Shown here: piece after piece, positions 29,425-38,901 of the stretch
Layout: each line of letters begins with the position of its first letter
Numbering within the stretch: the first letter of the stretch is position 1
Source of the DNA: Pseudoxanthomonas sp. J31
GTDB taxonomy: Bacteria; Pseudomonadota; Gammaproteobacteria; Xanthomonadales; Xanthomonadaceae
DNA length: 64,000 nt
NCBI RefSeq assembly: GCF_000510725.1
Contig: NZ_AZNZ01000011.1
Span: 1-64,000, forward strand
Reading direction: 5' to 3'
Translations under genes and position numbers: made by a program
Notes under the pieces: generated by a model
What the model saw: the letters and a program-made list of their open reading frames with translations, nothing else
Told to the model about the DNA's origin: nothing
The model's database searches: none

Positions 29425-30267
29425 TTACGGAGCCTCCTCCCACACCCGCCCCGACACGGTGCCGCCCTTTTCCACCATGAAGACCTCCACCGCGAAGACC
29501 TGGTACGTGGGATCGTCGCTGGCGTCGAAGTTGTCCATGTCCGGCAGCTTCCAGCCATTGCGCTCCCAGGCGGCGACGTGGTCGGCGAAGATGATCTTGT
29601 GGTCCTGGCCCAGCGGCAGCTGCTCCTTGGGCCTGCTCCAGTACTGGTAGAACGTGGCGGTGTTGTTGATCGAAGGCTTCTGGGTGCGCACGGTGCGGAT
29701 CGTGGTGTACTCCACGCCATTGCTGGTGAAGCTCACGCCCTCCTCGCCCCCCTGCCCCGGCGTGCGGACGCCGCGCTGGACCACGTAGTACTCCACCAGG
29801 TGGGCCGGATCGCTCGGGTCCATGTCCTTGTTGTAGCCCCAGCCATACAGGGTGACGTAGCTGGCGCCGGAATCCTCGTTGAGGTGGTAGCCGATCACGC
29901 GGTTGCGGTCGCCACGTTCCCAGCCCGGGCCGCCGACGTAGTTGTAGTCGCCGCCCACCCAGTCGATCCTGAAGTTGCCCTGCTCGTCCAGCTTGAACGA
30001 GGCTTCGCCGCCGTCCTTCCAGTGGGTGAAGAACAGGTCGCCGACGTGGCCGGTGGCATGGCTCTGGGTGAGCAGGGCCTCGCCCTCGAAACGCCGGGTG
30101 TAGGCCTTGAACTTGGAGATCGGCGGCTTGGCCTGCCCGGCGGCGGCCTGTCCGGCCTGCGGCTGAGCCACCTCGGCGGCAGCATCGGGCGCCGGGGGAG
30201 AATCGCAGCCGGCGAGGCCCAGGATCAGGGCGGAAGTCAGGACAGCCTGAGTGAATCGACGGGTCAT
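29425..30267 (-). CDS. Divergent GH11-like endo-1,4-beta-xylanase lipoprotein
   Basis: A 280-aa lipoprotein (lipobox LILGLAGC, Cys about 21). The mature part follows the glycoside hydrolase family 11 order: DLFFTHWKDGGEASFKL, FRIDWVGGDYNYVGGPGWERG (B-strand core of GH11), YVTLYGWGYNK, HLVEYYVVQRG with nucleophile Glu about 159, EYTTIRTVRTQKPSINNTAT (equivalent to the thumb region PSI), FYQYWSRPK, and YQVFAVEVF with acid/base Glu about 261. GH11 enzymes cut beta-1,4-xylan. It departs from the family in an insertion of about ten residues between YGW and LVEYYVV and in the replaced EGYxSSG end. The neighbouring GH51 gene supports xylan degradation. It could have altered specificity. Confidence 0.78.
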   Translation of the reverse strand: MTRRFTQAVLTSALILGLAGCDSPPAPDAAAEVAQPQAGQAAAGQAKPPISKFKAYTRRFEGEALLTQSHATGHVGDLFFTHWKDGGEASFKLDEQGNFRIDWVGGDYNYVGGPGWERGDRNRVIGYHLNEDSGASYVTLYGWGYNKDMDPSDPAHLVEYYVVQRGVRTPGQGGEEGVSFTSNGVEYTTIRTVRTQKPSINNTATFYQYWSRPKEQLPLGQDHKIIFADHVAAWERNGWKLPDMDNFDASDDPTYQVFAVEVFMVEKGGTVSGRVWEEAP

Positions 30268-30439
30268 GAGATACCGGTAGACATGGGACGAGGGGGCAGC
30301 ATGGCCTGCCCGTGCCGTTTAGCCAAGTGCAGGTGTCATGGGGAAATGCGGGGCAATGCGCGGCGGGACGTGCTTCTTGCGGTTGATGCTTTCCACGCGG
30401 CGCGTGCCCGGCTAACCAGCCGGACACGCCCTGCCGCGG

Positions 30440-32527
30440 TCAGGCCCGCTCGAAGTGATAGATCTCCACGCTTGCCGGGGCGATGGTCAGGGAGCCGGCC
30501 GAGGCGTCGAACGTGGACTCCCTGGCACCGACCTGCTCCGGCTCCCCCAGCGGATTCTTCGCGTCCGGGCCGGGGCCGCTGAACTTCCAGCAGCGCCCCG
30601 CCGCCTTGGGCCTGAAGCCCTGCAGCGCGAGCGAGAAGCTGTGCGGCGCTTCGGTGCCGTTGACCACGGCCACGGCCAGGGTCCGGCCATCGGCGGTCAG
30701 CGCTGCGGACACGTCCAGCGGATACGTGTCGCCGCCAGTATTGACGCTGGGCTGGTCGCCGCCGACCGGGTACTTCGGCGCGGGCGTGGGCGAGTTGCCG
30801 TTGACCGCCACCGGCACGGTGCCGAAGCGCTCCTGGTAGAACTGGAACATCCGCCCCTTGATGCTGATCTGCGAGCGCGTGCGGTCGAAGTTCAGCCAGC
30901 CGGTGGCCATGGTGAAACCGGCCATCGCGATGAAGTCGGTGTGGCGGAAGAACTCGTGGAACGCGGCGGCAATCGCCAGGGCGCCCTTGAGGTCGTCCTC
31001 GAAATGGAAGGCCCATTCGTCGAAGAACACCTTGACGCTGCCCTTCTCCAGTTCCGGGAAGTGCTTCTTGTACTGCTCCCAAGCGTCCACCATGGTGCGG
31101 ATGCGGTCGGGCATCTGGTGCACCCACTCGTTGAGCGTCTGGGTCACATCCACCAGCTTGCCGGTGGCCAGGTCGAAGCGCTTGCCAGCCGGCGGATAGG
31201 CGTGGGTGCCCAGCGCGTCGAACCTGCCCCAGCTGTCCTTGAACATGCCGTAGGCCCAGTCGCGATCGGAGCCGACATGCACCTGCGGCTGGCCTTCGAT
31301 GAAGATGCCCTGGCCGGTGGTCATCTCGTCGACGAAACCACCGGGGGCCACGATGTAGATGTCCGGGTCCACCTTGCGCATGGCGTCCACGAACATGTTG
31401 TGCTTGACCGTGTACTGGTCACGGGCCATGTGCCCGTACTGCCAGTGGCCGTACATCTCGTTGCCCACCGCCCAGTACTTGACCCCATAGGGCTTGATGC
31501 GGCCATTAGCCGCCCGCTTCGCGCCCCACTCGGTGTCGGCGCTGCCGTTGACGTACTCGACCAGCTGGGCGCCGGAGCGCGGATCGCCGAAGCCGGTGTT
31601 CACGCACCAGAACGGCTCGCATCCGATCAGCTCGCACAGCTGCAGTAGCTCGTCCACGCCCACGTCGTTGGGCTGCACCGCGTTCCACACCGGGTCCAGG
31701 ACGGGCGGGCGCCGGTCGGGGTCGCCAATGGTGTTCTCCCAGTCGTACGCGGAGATGAAGTTGCCGCCCGGCATCCGCAGGATGTGGCAGTTCATCTGCT
31801 TCATCAGCGCCACGGTGTCGGCGCGGAACCCGCGCACGTTGTCCGCCGGCATCAGCGACACCGCGCCCACGCCGAAGCGGCCACGGCCCTGGCCGACGAT
31901 CTCCAGCCGCGCCTCGGTGGTGTCCATGCCAGGCTCGAAACGGAAGCGTTGCGTCTGCCACTGCGACGACGCGCGCACCCGGGTGGAGAGTGTCTGGCCG
32001 CCATCTCCGCGGACCAGCCTGATGGTGACAGTCACGCCCGGGTCGGCCCACAGGACGATGCGGCCGTCGTAAGGCGTACCGGATTTGAGGGCCAGGCCGT
32101 GCTGCACCATCCCCCGCTCCTGCGAGCCGTCGACGGTGACGACCGGGCTGTGCTCGCCCACGTACGGGCGTTCGGTATCCAGCGCGATGGCGGAGACCGG
32201 CCCGACGGCCACCCACTTTTCCATGAAGCCCATCGCGCCGCGGCGATCGTCCGGCTTGCGGGGACGCTCGGCCAGGACGCCGTAATAGAACTTGCGGTCG
32301 TCGAGCGTCTCGCTCCACAGACTGTGGTTGATCAGGTTGCCGATATGCTCGATGAAACCGCCGTAGATCATCGGCGAAATGGGCGGACGCGTGGCCCCGG
32401 TATCGATCGTGGCCCGGATGCCACCGGAGGCCGCGAACACCGGCGGAAGCCACGCCGCCGCGCCCAGCGCCGCCGAGCCCAGCAACAGGTTGCGCCGCGT
32501 CAGGTCCACCTTGTGTTGATGCTCCAT
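30440..32527 (-). CDS. Tat-exported alpha-L-arabinofuranosidase, GH51
   Basis: A 695-aa enzyme removing arabinofuranosyl side chains from arabinoxylan or arabinan. The Tat signal DLTRRNLLLGSAALGAAAW (about 8-26) directs folded export. The catalytic (beta/alpha)8 domain shows SPMIYGGFIEHIG, RMPGGNFISAYDW, the acid/base in VGNEMYGHWQ (Glu about 357) and the nucleophile in VFFDEWAFHF (Glu about 504). A carbohydrate-binding-like stretch (about 100-230) sits inside the N-terminal part and the C-terminus is a beta-sandwich. ATG 32527 starts MEHQHKVDLTRR. The gene is 172 bp upstream of the GH11-like gene in the same direction. Confidence 0.92.
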   Translation of the reverse strand: MEHQHKVDLTRRNLLLGSAALGAAAWLPPVFAASGGIRATIDTGATRPPISPMIYGGFIEHIGNLINHSLWSETLDDRKFYYGVLAERPRKPDDRRGAMGFMEKWVAVGPVSAIALDTERPYVGEHSPVVTVDGSQERGMVQHGLALKSGTPYDGRIVLWADPGVTVTIRLVRGDGGQTLSTRVRASSQWQTQRFRFEPGMDTTEARLEIVGQGRGRFGVGAVSLMPADNVRGFRADTVALMKQMNCHILRMPGGNFISAYDWENTIGDPDRRPPVLDPVWNAVQPNDVGVDELLQLCELIGCEPFWCVNTGFGDPRSGAQLVEYVNGSADTEWGAKRAANGRIKPYGVKYWAVGNEMYGHWQYGHMARDQYTVKHNMFVDAMRKVDPDIYIVAPGGFVDEMTTGQGIFIEGQPQVHVGSDRDWAYGMFKDSWGRFDALGTHAYPPAGKRFDLATGKLVDVTQTLNEWVHQMPDRIRTMVDAWEQYKKHFPELEKGSVKVFFDEWAFHFEDDLKGALAIAAAFHEFFRHTDFIAMAGFTMATGWLNFDRTRSQISIKGRMFQFYQERFGTVPVAVNGNSPTPAPKYPVGGDQPSVNTGGDTYPLDVSAALTADGRTLAVAVVNGTEAPHSFSLALQGFRPKAAGRCWKFSGPGPDAKNPLGEPEQVGARESTFDASAGSLTIAPASVEIYHFERA

Positions 32528-33135
32528 CAGTCCTCACCTCCCCATGGTCCGTTCGGGTTGCTGCGGGCACGGCGCCAGCTGCCGCCGCGCCGCGGCCAGG
32601 GGCATCGCCCCGCGCCGGCATAGGATAGCCACGGCCGTGCGGCCGCTCCCCGGCCACAGCCATGCGAATAACGCCCTGAAAGATGCCAATCTGGACATGG
32701 CAGGGATGAGCCGCGGCACTGCGTCCTACCGACCCGACGTCCCGTCAACGTCCCAATGGACGCCACGCACAGCCGCCTGGCCGGCGAAGTTCGACCTGGG
32801 ACGTGCCGTGGCCCGCGGTGGCCAGGCGGTACGCCGGTGAACGGGCGGTTGGCACGTCGCGGATGGAGCAATCTTAGCGCCCGTCCACGGCGGGATGTTG
32901 CCGAATCCCGCCTGCCAGTTCGCGTACTGCGCAGATTTCGCGATGCATTCGACCAGGGGCGGAAGATGGACTACGCGACCACACGCGCCAGAACAAAGGC
33001 TCCGGCACGATTGATTCCGGAGACAGATCGAAGCGCTGGCCGCCAGTACGAAGAGAAGCACAACCGCCTGGGGGTATGTGTCCTTGGCCCCCTGTCCGAA
33101 GAACCGAGGTCGCTCCAAGCTGACCTCGGTCTCAT
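32528..33135. other. Intergenic interval flanking the OLD nuclease gene
   Basis: 608 bp between the GH51 promoter region and the 3' end of the OLD-family gene. No credible gene, tRNA or repeat is visible. Base composition drops from GC-rich near 32.6-32.8 kb to a more mixed composition from about 32.9 kb, so the right edge probably belongs to the acquired segment. Confidence 0.45.
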
Positions 33136-34791
33136 CTACAGCGACTTGATCTGCCGCTGCAACGCACCATCGATCGCGGCCAAGACACTAATAAATCGCT
33201 CAGCCCACGCGAGGTCGGCCTGACTATCCGCTACGGCGCGAAGTGCCTTGATGACGTCGCCCTTTCGGTCGTCCTTCACCTTGAAGGGCTCAAGGCTGCC
33301 ACTCGCATCTACTGAGAAAGTTTCGAACCAACCAGGTCTTGAGCTGTAAAGACTGATAAGCCACGCGTCAGGAAAAAGGCCCTCGATCGCAAATCGATCC
33401 CGAACAGACACGAACTCTTCATTGGCCCGAAATTGCACCTTCTTCTGACCGAAATACTGCTGGAGATCCTTGCGCTCCTTGACTCCGGCATCGTCCCCAT
33501 CAAACACGGAAACAGATGCCACCTCTTTACAAAAGAGGGCATACGTTGCCCGCAGAAATCCCGACAAATGTTTCACGCCACCGAAATCTTGTAGCTGCGC
33601 CTTCCTTAGGAATGGATAATCCGCGCTCGGCACCTTAGTGAGCACCCAAGAGATCAACTCGCGATCCGAAGGGCCCTCGAAAAACACGTTCGCCTCGGTC
33701 AAACCATAATAGTCACTGAACTTCACACCAAGCGATTTCCGGATGCTGGCGCCAGCTTCAAACGATGTTTTGTATGTCGCGATAACAGTCTTGTCGCCTA
33801 CTCTTTCGGCTCCGCGAACAAACCGCGGATCGTTTGGAACGAACGACAGCGAGTGCGTCGTCCTCAACACAGATGCATCGGCACCAAGTTGTTGCAGCAG
33901 CCGCGCACAGGCAGCCGACAGAGATGGATGGAGATAGGACTCCGGCTCCTCAAGGAGCCACACAACGTTCTTGCCGGCCGAACGCTCCTGCTTGGTAATC
34001 CAGGTCATTGCCGCAAATATGGAGGCAGCTTGTATTCCCATTCCTTTCCTTGCATACGGCGTCGGCAACGGATCTGCCAAGCTAAAATCGAAATGGCTTA
34101 ATAACGAAGCAATGCTCCCATCGGGAACGTGGAAGCCAGCGACGATGCCGTCGCAGCCTGCAGCCTTGAGCGCAGCCGAGACATGGGCCCCAGCTTCATC
34201 TAGTTTCAACTGCAGGTCTTCGCGATGCACATCTAACACGGGCGCGAGCGTTTCCCGAAGAAAAGGCGTCACGAGGTCTCGGTATAGGAAATCAACCGAC
34301 TTGTCAGAAGGGACGTAGTGGACAGCAAAGCTTTCTAAGAAACGCGATACGAGCTTTCTAGCAACAGACGAATATCGAACCGCCTTCTTTCTCTCGGTTG
34401 GACGCTTAACGTTTGGAAAGAAGTTATAAACAGGCGTATCAGTCTCGGAAAAATAGAGGTGGAGCGTCGCCTCATTCGATGTGCGCTTAGTGCCCTGTAA
34501 TTTGTGCAAGACATCCAACTCATCAAAGAACCATCCCTCAGCCCCAGCTGGATCGCCGTCAAAGCGAACAGTAATCGTGGTCCGCTCTTTTCCCGCCTTA
34601 GAATGGAGGTCTCGGGCGCGACTGTAGCCGAGGACATTGTCGTGTCCAGTAAAGAGCATCTGAACCGCCCGGAGCACGTTTGTCTTGCCCGAGTTGTTTG
34701 GGCCGACCAGCGTCATACCCGCGCCAATGGGTATGGTCTGCTCTTCCGCGACGCTGCGAAAGTTCCTAATACGCACATCGATTAACCGCAT
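33136..34791 (-). CDS. OLD-family ATP-dependent nuclease (AAA ATPase + TOPRIM)
   Basis: A 551-aa protein. The ABC/SMC-type ATPase half has Walker A LVGPNNSGKTN (about 29-38), Walker B WLLEEPESYLHP (about 278-289) and TTHS (about 311-314). A C-terminal TOPRIM domain shows VFFEGPSDRELI (Glu about 372) and VFDGDDAG (Asp about 431 and 433), the metal-binding set of OLD nucleases. Length matches class 1 OLD proteins (P2 Old is 586 aa); no UvrD-like helicase (GajB) follows, so this is not Gabija. P2 Old excludes phage lambda, so a defence role is likely. The gene is clearly less GC-rich than its neighbours and breaks their spacing, signs of transfer. ATG 34791 has GGGGGAGG. Confidence 0.85.
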   Translation of the reverse strand: MRLIDVRIRNFRSVAEEQTIPIGAGMTLVGPNNSGKTNVLRAVQMLFTGHDNVLGYSRARDLHSKAGKERTTITVRFDGDPAGAEGWFFDELDVLHKLQGTKRTSNEATLHLYFSETDTPVYNFFPNVKRPTERKKAVRYSSVARKLVSRFLESFAVHYVPSDKSVDFLYRDLVTPFLRETLAPVLDVHREDLQLKLDEAGAHVSAALKAAGCDGIVAGFHVPDGSIASLLSHFDFSLADPLPTPYARKGMGIQAASIFAAMTWITKQERSAGKNVVWLLEEPESYLHPSLSAACARLLQQLGADASVLRTTHSLSFVPNDPRFVRGAERVGDKTVIATYKTSFEAGASIRKSLGVKFSDYYGLTEANVFFEGPSDRELISWVLTKVPSADYPFLRKAQLQDFGGVKHLSGFLRATYALFCKEVASVSVFDGDDAGVKERKDLQQYFGQKKVQFRANEEFVSVRDRFAIEGLFPDAWLISLYSSRPGWFETFSVDASGSLEPFKVKDDRKGDVIKALRAVADSQADLAWAERFISVLAAIDGALQRQIKSL

Positions 34792-34865
34792 AGCCTCCCC
34801 CCTTGAGCTCTTTGCGGATCGAACCGTCCTAAGCTCGCCATCGATCTAAGCGCACCCGCTTGGTC

Positions 34866-37800
34866 TCACATATTCCGCCGATATTCCCCACCCACGTCGT
34901 ACAGCGCGTGGCTGATCTGCCCCAGTGAGTGGGTCTTGACGGCTTCCATCAGCGCCTCGAAGACGTTACCCCTACGGCGCGCGGTGTGCTGGAGATACGC
35001 CAGGCCGTGGCCGGCGTGGACGTCGGCGACGGTGCTGTCCTCGACCACGTGGGCGTGGCCCGTCTCGCCCTCCGGCGCAAGTACGTTGCGGTTGGCCTGC
35101 CAGGCGCGGACGTTGGCGATCTGCTGGGCCTTCTCGGCCTCGGTGGAGCGGATCAGCTCGATCTCGGTGGCCACTTCGCCGGCGTGTTCCTTGGGCAGGA
35201 AGGTGTTGACGCCGACCAGGGGCAGGCTGCCGTCGTGCTTGCGATGCTCGTAGTACAGGCTCTCTTCCTGGATCTTGCCGCGCTGGTACATGGTGTCCAT
35301 GGCGCCGAGCACGCCGCCGCGCTCGCTGATGGCCTCGAACTCCTTGTAGACCGCCTCCTCCACCAGGTCGGTCAGGTACTCCACCGCGAAGCTCCCCTGC
35401 CAGGGGTTCTCGATGAAGTTCAGGCCCAGCTCCTTGTTGATGATCATCTGGATGGCCACGGCGCGGCGCACGCTCTCTTCGGTGGGCGTGGTGATGGCCT
35501 CGTCGTAGGCGTTGGTGTGCAGGCTGTTGCAGTTGTCGAACAGGGCGTACAGGGCCTGCAGCGTGGTGCGGATGTCGTTGAACTGGATCTCCTGCGCGTG
35601 CAGGGAACGGCCGGAGGTCTGGATGTGGTACTTCATCATCTGCGAGCGTTCGTTGGCGCCGTAGCGCTCGCGCATGGCGCGGGCCCAGATGCGCCGGGCG
35701 ACGCGGCCGATGACGGTGTACTCCGGGTCCATGCCGTTGCTGAAGAAGAAGCTCAGGTTGGGCGCGAAGTCGTCGATGTGCATGCCGCGGGCAAGGTAGT
35801 ACTCGACGATGGTGAAGCCGTTGCTGAGGGTGAAGGCGAGCTGGCTGATCGGGTTCGCCCCGGCCTCGGCGATGTGGTAGCCGGAGATGGAGACCGAGTA
35901 GAAGTTGCGGACCTGGTGGTCGACGAAGTACTGCTGGATGTCGCCCATCATGCGCAGGGCGAACTCGGTGCTGAAGATGCAGGTGTTCTGGGCCTGGTCT
36001 TCCTTGAGGATGTCGGCCTGCACGGTGCCGCGCACGGTGCGCAGGGTCTGTGCCTTGATCTTCTCGTAGGTCTCGCGGTCCACCAGCTGGTCGCCGGTGA
36101 CGCCCAGCAGGCCCAGGCCGAGGCCGTCGTTCCCCGGCGGCAGGTCGCCGTGGTAGCGCGGGCGCTGGCGGCCTTCGAAGAAGGCGTCCATCTTCCGCTT
36201 CGCCTCGGCCCAGCGGTCCGGGTCGGCCTTCAGGTACTTCTCCACCTGCTGGTCGATGGCGGTGTTCATGAACATCGCCAGGATGATCGGCGCCGGGCCG
36301 TTGATGGTCATGGACACGCTGGTGTTCGGCGCGCACAGGTCGAAGCCGGAGTACAGCTTCTTCATGTCGTCCAGCGTGGGCACGTTGACGCCGGAGTTGC
36401 CGATCTTGCCGTAGATGTCCGGGCGCGGCGCCGGGTCCTCGCCGTACAGGGTCACCGAGTCGAACGCGGTGGACAGGCGCGCGGCCGGCTGCCCGGCGGA
36501 CAGGTAGTGGAAGCGGCGGTTGGTGCGCTCGGGCGTGCCCTCGCCGGCGAACATGCGGATCGGATCCTCGCCGGTGCGGCGGTACGGGTAGACGCCGCCG
36601 GTGTACGGGTAGCTGCCGGGCAGGTTCTCCTTGCCGAGAAAGGTCAGCAGCTCGCCCCAGGACCTGAAGCGCGGCGCGGCGATCTTCGGGATCTTCTGGT
36701 GGCTGAGGGACTCACGGTAGTTCTCGACCCGGATGGTCCTGCCGCGGACCTGGTACTCGTTGACCTCGTCGGTGATCGACTTCAGCCGCTGCGGCCACTC
36801 GCGCAGCAGGCGCTGGGAATCGCTGGAAAGCGACTGGATGGCGTCGTTGTAGCGCTGGCGCAGGGTGAGCAGGCTGCGGTCGGCTTCGACAGCCTCCCCG
36901 GAGGACGGGGGTTGCAGGGCGGCGCCGTCGTAGAGCGCCAGCGGCTCGGGCAGCAGCGGGTCGCCCAGCTCGCGCAGGGCTTCCCAGTAGTGCTGGGCGC
37001 GGGCGGCGGTCTCGGCCTCGCTTTCGATGCGGCGGTTGATCGCCCTGCCCTGCTCGGCGATCTCGGCCAGGTAGCGCACGCGGTTGCCGGGGATCAGCAC
37101 GGTGGCCCGCGGTTCCTTCAGCGAGGTGTCGATGCTGGGGTTGAAGTCGCAGCGGGGGGAGCCGACAGCAGAACCAAGGGCGGAGTCCAGTTTCCCACGC
37201 AGCAGGCGACAGAGGTTGGCGAACATCCAGCTCACGCCGGGATCGTTGAACTGGCTGGCGATGGTCGGGTAGACCGGGATCTCCTCGTCCGGCACCTGGA
37301 AGGCGTTGCGGTTGCGCTTCCACTGCTTGCGCACGTCGCGCAGGGCGTCCTCGGCGCCGCGGCGGTCGTACTTGTTCAGCACCACCAGTTCGGCGAAGTC
37401 GAGCATGTCGATCTTCTCCAGCTGGCTGGCGGCGCCGTAGTCGGAGGTCATCACGTACACCGGGAAGTCGACCAGGTCGACGATCTCCGAGTCGGACTGG
37501 CCGATGCCGGCGGTCTCCACGATCACCAGGTCGAAATCCAGCGAGCGCAGGTAGCCGATGCAGTCGCGCAGCACGGTGTTGGTGGCGCTGTGCTGGCGGC
37601 GGGTGGCCATCGAGCGCATGTACACGCGGTGGCTGCGCAGCGAGTTCATGCGGATGCGGTCGCCCAGCAGCGCCCCGCCCGTGCGCCGGCGGGTCGGGTC
37701 CACCGACAGCACCGCGATGCGCATCTGCGGGAAGCAGGCCAGGAAGCGGTTGAGCAGCTCGTCGGTGACCGAGGACTTGCCGGCGCCGCCGGTGCCGGTG

Positions 37801-38468
37801 ATGCCGACCACTGGCGTGGTCGGGCGTGACTGGTGATTCGTGGTTCGTGATTCGCTGGGAGCGGCAGCCCAGCCCCGGCGCATCAGGGCCAGCTCGGATT
37901 CGGAGAAGGCGCCGTCCTCGATCCTCGAGAGCATGCGGGCGATCGCAAACTCGTCGGCCGCGTCGTGCCCTTGCGGATCACCAGCCACCAATGACGAATC
38001 ACGCGCGCGCTTGGCGCGCGCAACCACATCCCCGATCATTTCCACCAGCCCCATCTTCATTCCGTCGTTGGGGTGGTAGATGCGCTCGACGCCGTAGGCC
38101 TCAAGCTCGCGGATTTCCTCGGGGGTGATGGTGCCGCCGCCGCCGCCGAACACGCGGATGTGCGAGGCGCCCTTCTCGCGCAGCATGTCCACCATGTACT
38201 TGAAGTACTCGACGTGGCCGCCCTGGTAGCTGGACAGGGCGATGGCGTCGGCGTCTTCCTGCAGCGCGGCGCGGACCACGTCCTCGACGCTGCGGTTGTG
38301 GCCGAGGTGGATCACTTCAGCGCCCTGGGCCTGGATCAGCCGGCGCATGATGTTGATCGCCGCGTCGTGGCCGTCGAACAGGCTGGCCGCGGTCACGAAG
38401 CGCAGCGGCGTGGTGTCGGCGTGGGCTTCGGGGCGTGCGCCCTGGAGATGGCTGGCGGGCGTGCTCAT
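34866..38468 (-). CDS. icmF: Fused isobutyryl-CoA mutase (IcmF)
   Basis: A 1200-aa coenzyme B12-dependent mutase fused to its G-protein chaperone; it interconverts isobutyryl- and n-butyryl-CoA, and pivalyl- and isovaleryl-CoA. Domains in order: B12-binding (about 22-150, base-off motif [10 protein letters not shown] and SSYQGGH, GGGGG), a linker, MeaB-like GTPase (P-loop GTGGAGKSS about 225-233, [31 protein letters not shown]), and the mutase barrel (about 600-1180, with [22 protein letters not shown] and [18 protein letters not shown]). IcmF proteins are usually about 1090 aa; part of the extra length is two in-frame insertions of heptad-repeat DNA in the linker (37829-37856 and 37984-38003). 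It links to the liu genes through isovaleryl-CoA. Confidence 0.93.
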   Translation of the reverse strand: MSTPASHLQGARPEAHADTTPLRFVTAASLFDGHDAAINIMRRLIQAQGAEVIHLGHNRSVEDVVRAALQEDADAIALSSYQGGHVEYFKYMVDMLREKGASHIRVFGGGGGTITPEEIRELEAYGVERIYHPNDGMKMGLVEMIGDVVARAKRARDSSLVAGDPQGHDAADEFAIARMLSRIEDGAFSESELALMRRGWAAAPSESRTTNHQSRPTTPVVGITGTGGAGKSSVTDELLNRFLACFPQMRIAVLSVDPTRRRTGGALLGDRIRMNSLRSHRVYMRSMATRRQHSATNTVLRDCIGYLRSLDFDLVIVETAGIGQSDSEIVDLVDFPVYVMTSDYGAASQLEKIDMLDFAELVVLNKYDRRGAEDALRDVRKQWKRNRNAFQVPDEEIPVYPTIASQFNDPGVSWMFANLCRLLRGKLDSALGSAVGSPRCDFNPSIDTSLKEPRATVLIPGNRVRYLAEIAEQGRAINRRIESEAETAARAQHYWEALRELGDPLLPEPLALYDGAALQPPSSGEAVEADRSLLTLRQRYNDAIQSLSSDSQRLLREWPQRLKSITDEVNEYQVRGRTIRVENYRESLSHQKIPKIAAPRFRSWGELLTFLGKENLPGSYPYTGGVYPYRRTGEDPIRMFAGEGTPERTNRRFHYLSAGQPAARLSTAFDSVTLYGEDPAPRPDIYGKIGNSGVNVPTLDDMKKLYSGFDLCAPNTSVSMTINGPAPIILAMFMNTAIDQQVEKYLKADPDRWAEAKRKMDAFFEGRQRPRYHGDLPPGNDGLGLGLLGVTGDQLVDRETYEKIKAQTLRTVRGTVQADILKEDQAQNTCIFSTEFALRMMGDIQQYFVDHQVRNFYSVSISGYHIAEAGANPISQLAFTLSNGFTIVEYYLARGMHIDDFAPNLSFFFSNGMDPEYTVIGRVARRIWARAMRERYGANERSQMMKYHIQTSGRSLHAQEIQFNDIRTTLQALYALFDNCNSLHTNAYDEAITTPTEESVRRAVAIQMIINKELGLNFIENPWQGSFAVEYLTDLVEEAVYKEFEAISERGGVLGAMDTMYQRGKIQEESLYYEHRKHDGSLPLVGVNTFLPKEHAGEVATEIELIRSTEAEKAQQIANVRAWQANRNVLAPEGETGHAHVVEDSTVADVHAGHGLAYLQHTARRRGNVFEALMEAVKTHSLGQISHALYDVGGEYRRNM
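37829..37856. repeat. Heptad repeat within icmF (copy 1)
   Basis: Period-7 units GATTCGT GGTTCGT GATTCGC lie in the icmF linker and are read on the minus strand as part of [13 protein letters not shown], immediately before the GTPase domain. The same heptads are intergenic elsewhere. Confidence 0.6.
37984..38003. repeat. Heptad repeat within icmF (copy 2)
   Basis: A second, shorter heptad stretch (CACCAAT GACGAATCACG) lies about 150 bp from the first and is followed by a GCGCGCGC...GCGCGC inverted repeat; it is translated in frame within [14 protein letters not shown]. Confidence 0.45.
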
Positions 38469-38901
38469 GCGTATGCGTCACCGGAAAGTCGGGATTCGAC
38501 CCGATTCTAGTGCTTGCATCCGAAACGGATTGGCGCGGTGCAGCGTGACTTTCGCGCAGGTGCGATGGCGACGCCCTGCATCGCGGCGGCGGCCGGATAA
38601 GGCCGGATGGCACCCGGGATCCCGCCATGCACGCGAAGTCGTCCGCCAACGCCGTCCGGCGGCGGTTCCCCGGCAGCAGCGGCGGGCCGCGCCCTGCGTC
38701 ATCGATGTGCGATGGCATCGGGGCCGCCCTCGCGGCCCCGGCCATTGAAATGCGACGCCTACGCCTAGCCCGGATAAGGAAGGCCGCATCCGGGACTCCG
38801 CCGCAGCGCGTTGGCGACGCGTCGGGCCCCGCCATCGCCCCGGCACTGTAGCGGCGCGGTGCGTTCCGCCTGCCCGGGCTATATGCCGCCAGTGATCGCG
38901 A
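38469..38901. other. Repeat-rich intergenic region
   Basis: 433 bp between the icmF start and the outer-membrane protein stop. It contains a degenerate CCGGATAAGGCCGGAT palindrome near 38591-38618, a GGGGCCGCC...GGCGGCCCC-like hairpin near 38720-38742 and the full dispersed element at 38768-38880. No gene is seen; the icmF promoter should lie within the first 100 bp. Confidence 0.5.
38768..38880 (+). repeat. Dispersed intergenic element, copy A
   Basis: It begins with the palindrome CCCGGATAAGG...GCATCCGGG (38768-38793), continues with CGCAGCGCGTTGGCGACGCGTCGGGCC and ends GGCACTGTAGCGGCGCGGTGCG...CCTGCCCGGGC. This is the best-preserved of four copies and serves as reference for the family. 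Confidence 0.72.

Noticed and set aside
33136-34791. Gabija (GajAB) or PARIS system
   Set aside because: Only the OLD-like ATPase/TOPRIM protein is present; no UvrD-like helicase or second partner lies next to it.
34929-37829. A 966-codon frame antisense to icmF
   Set aside because: It mirrors icmF codon structure and shows no domain.
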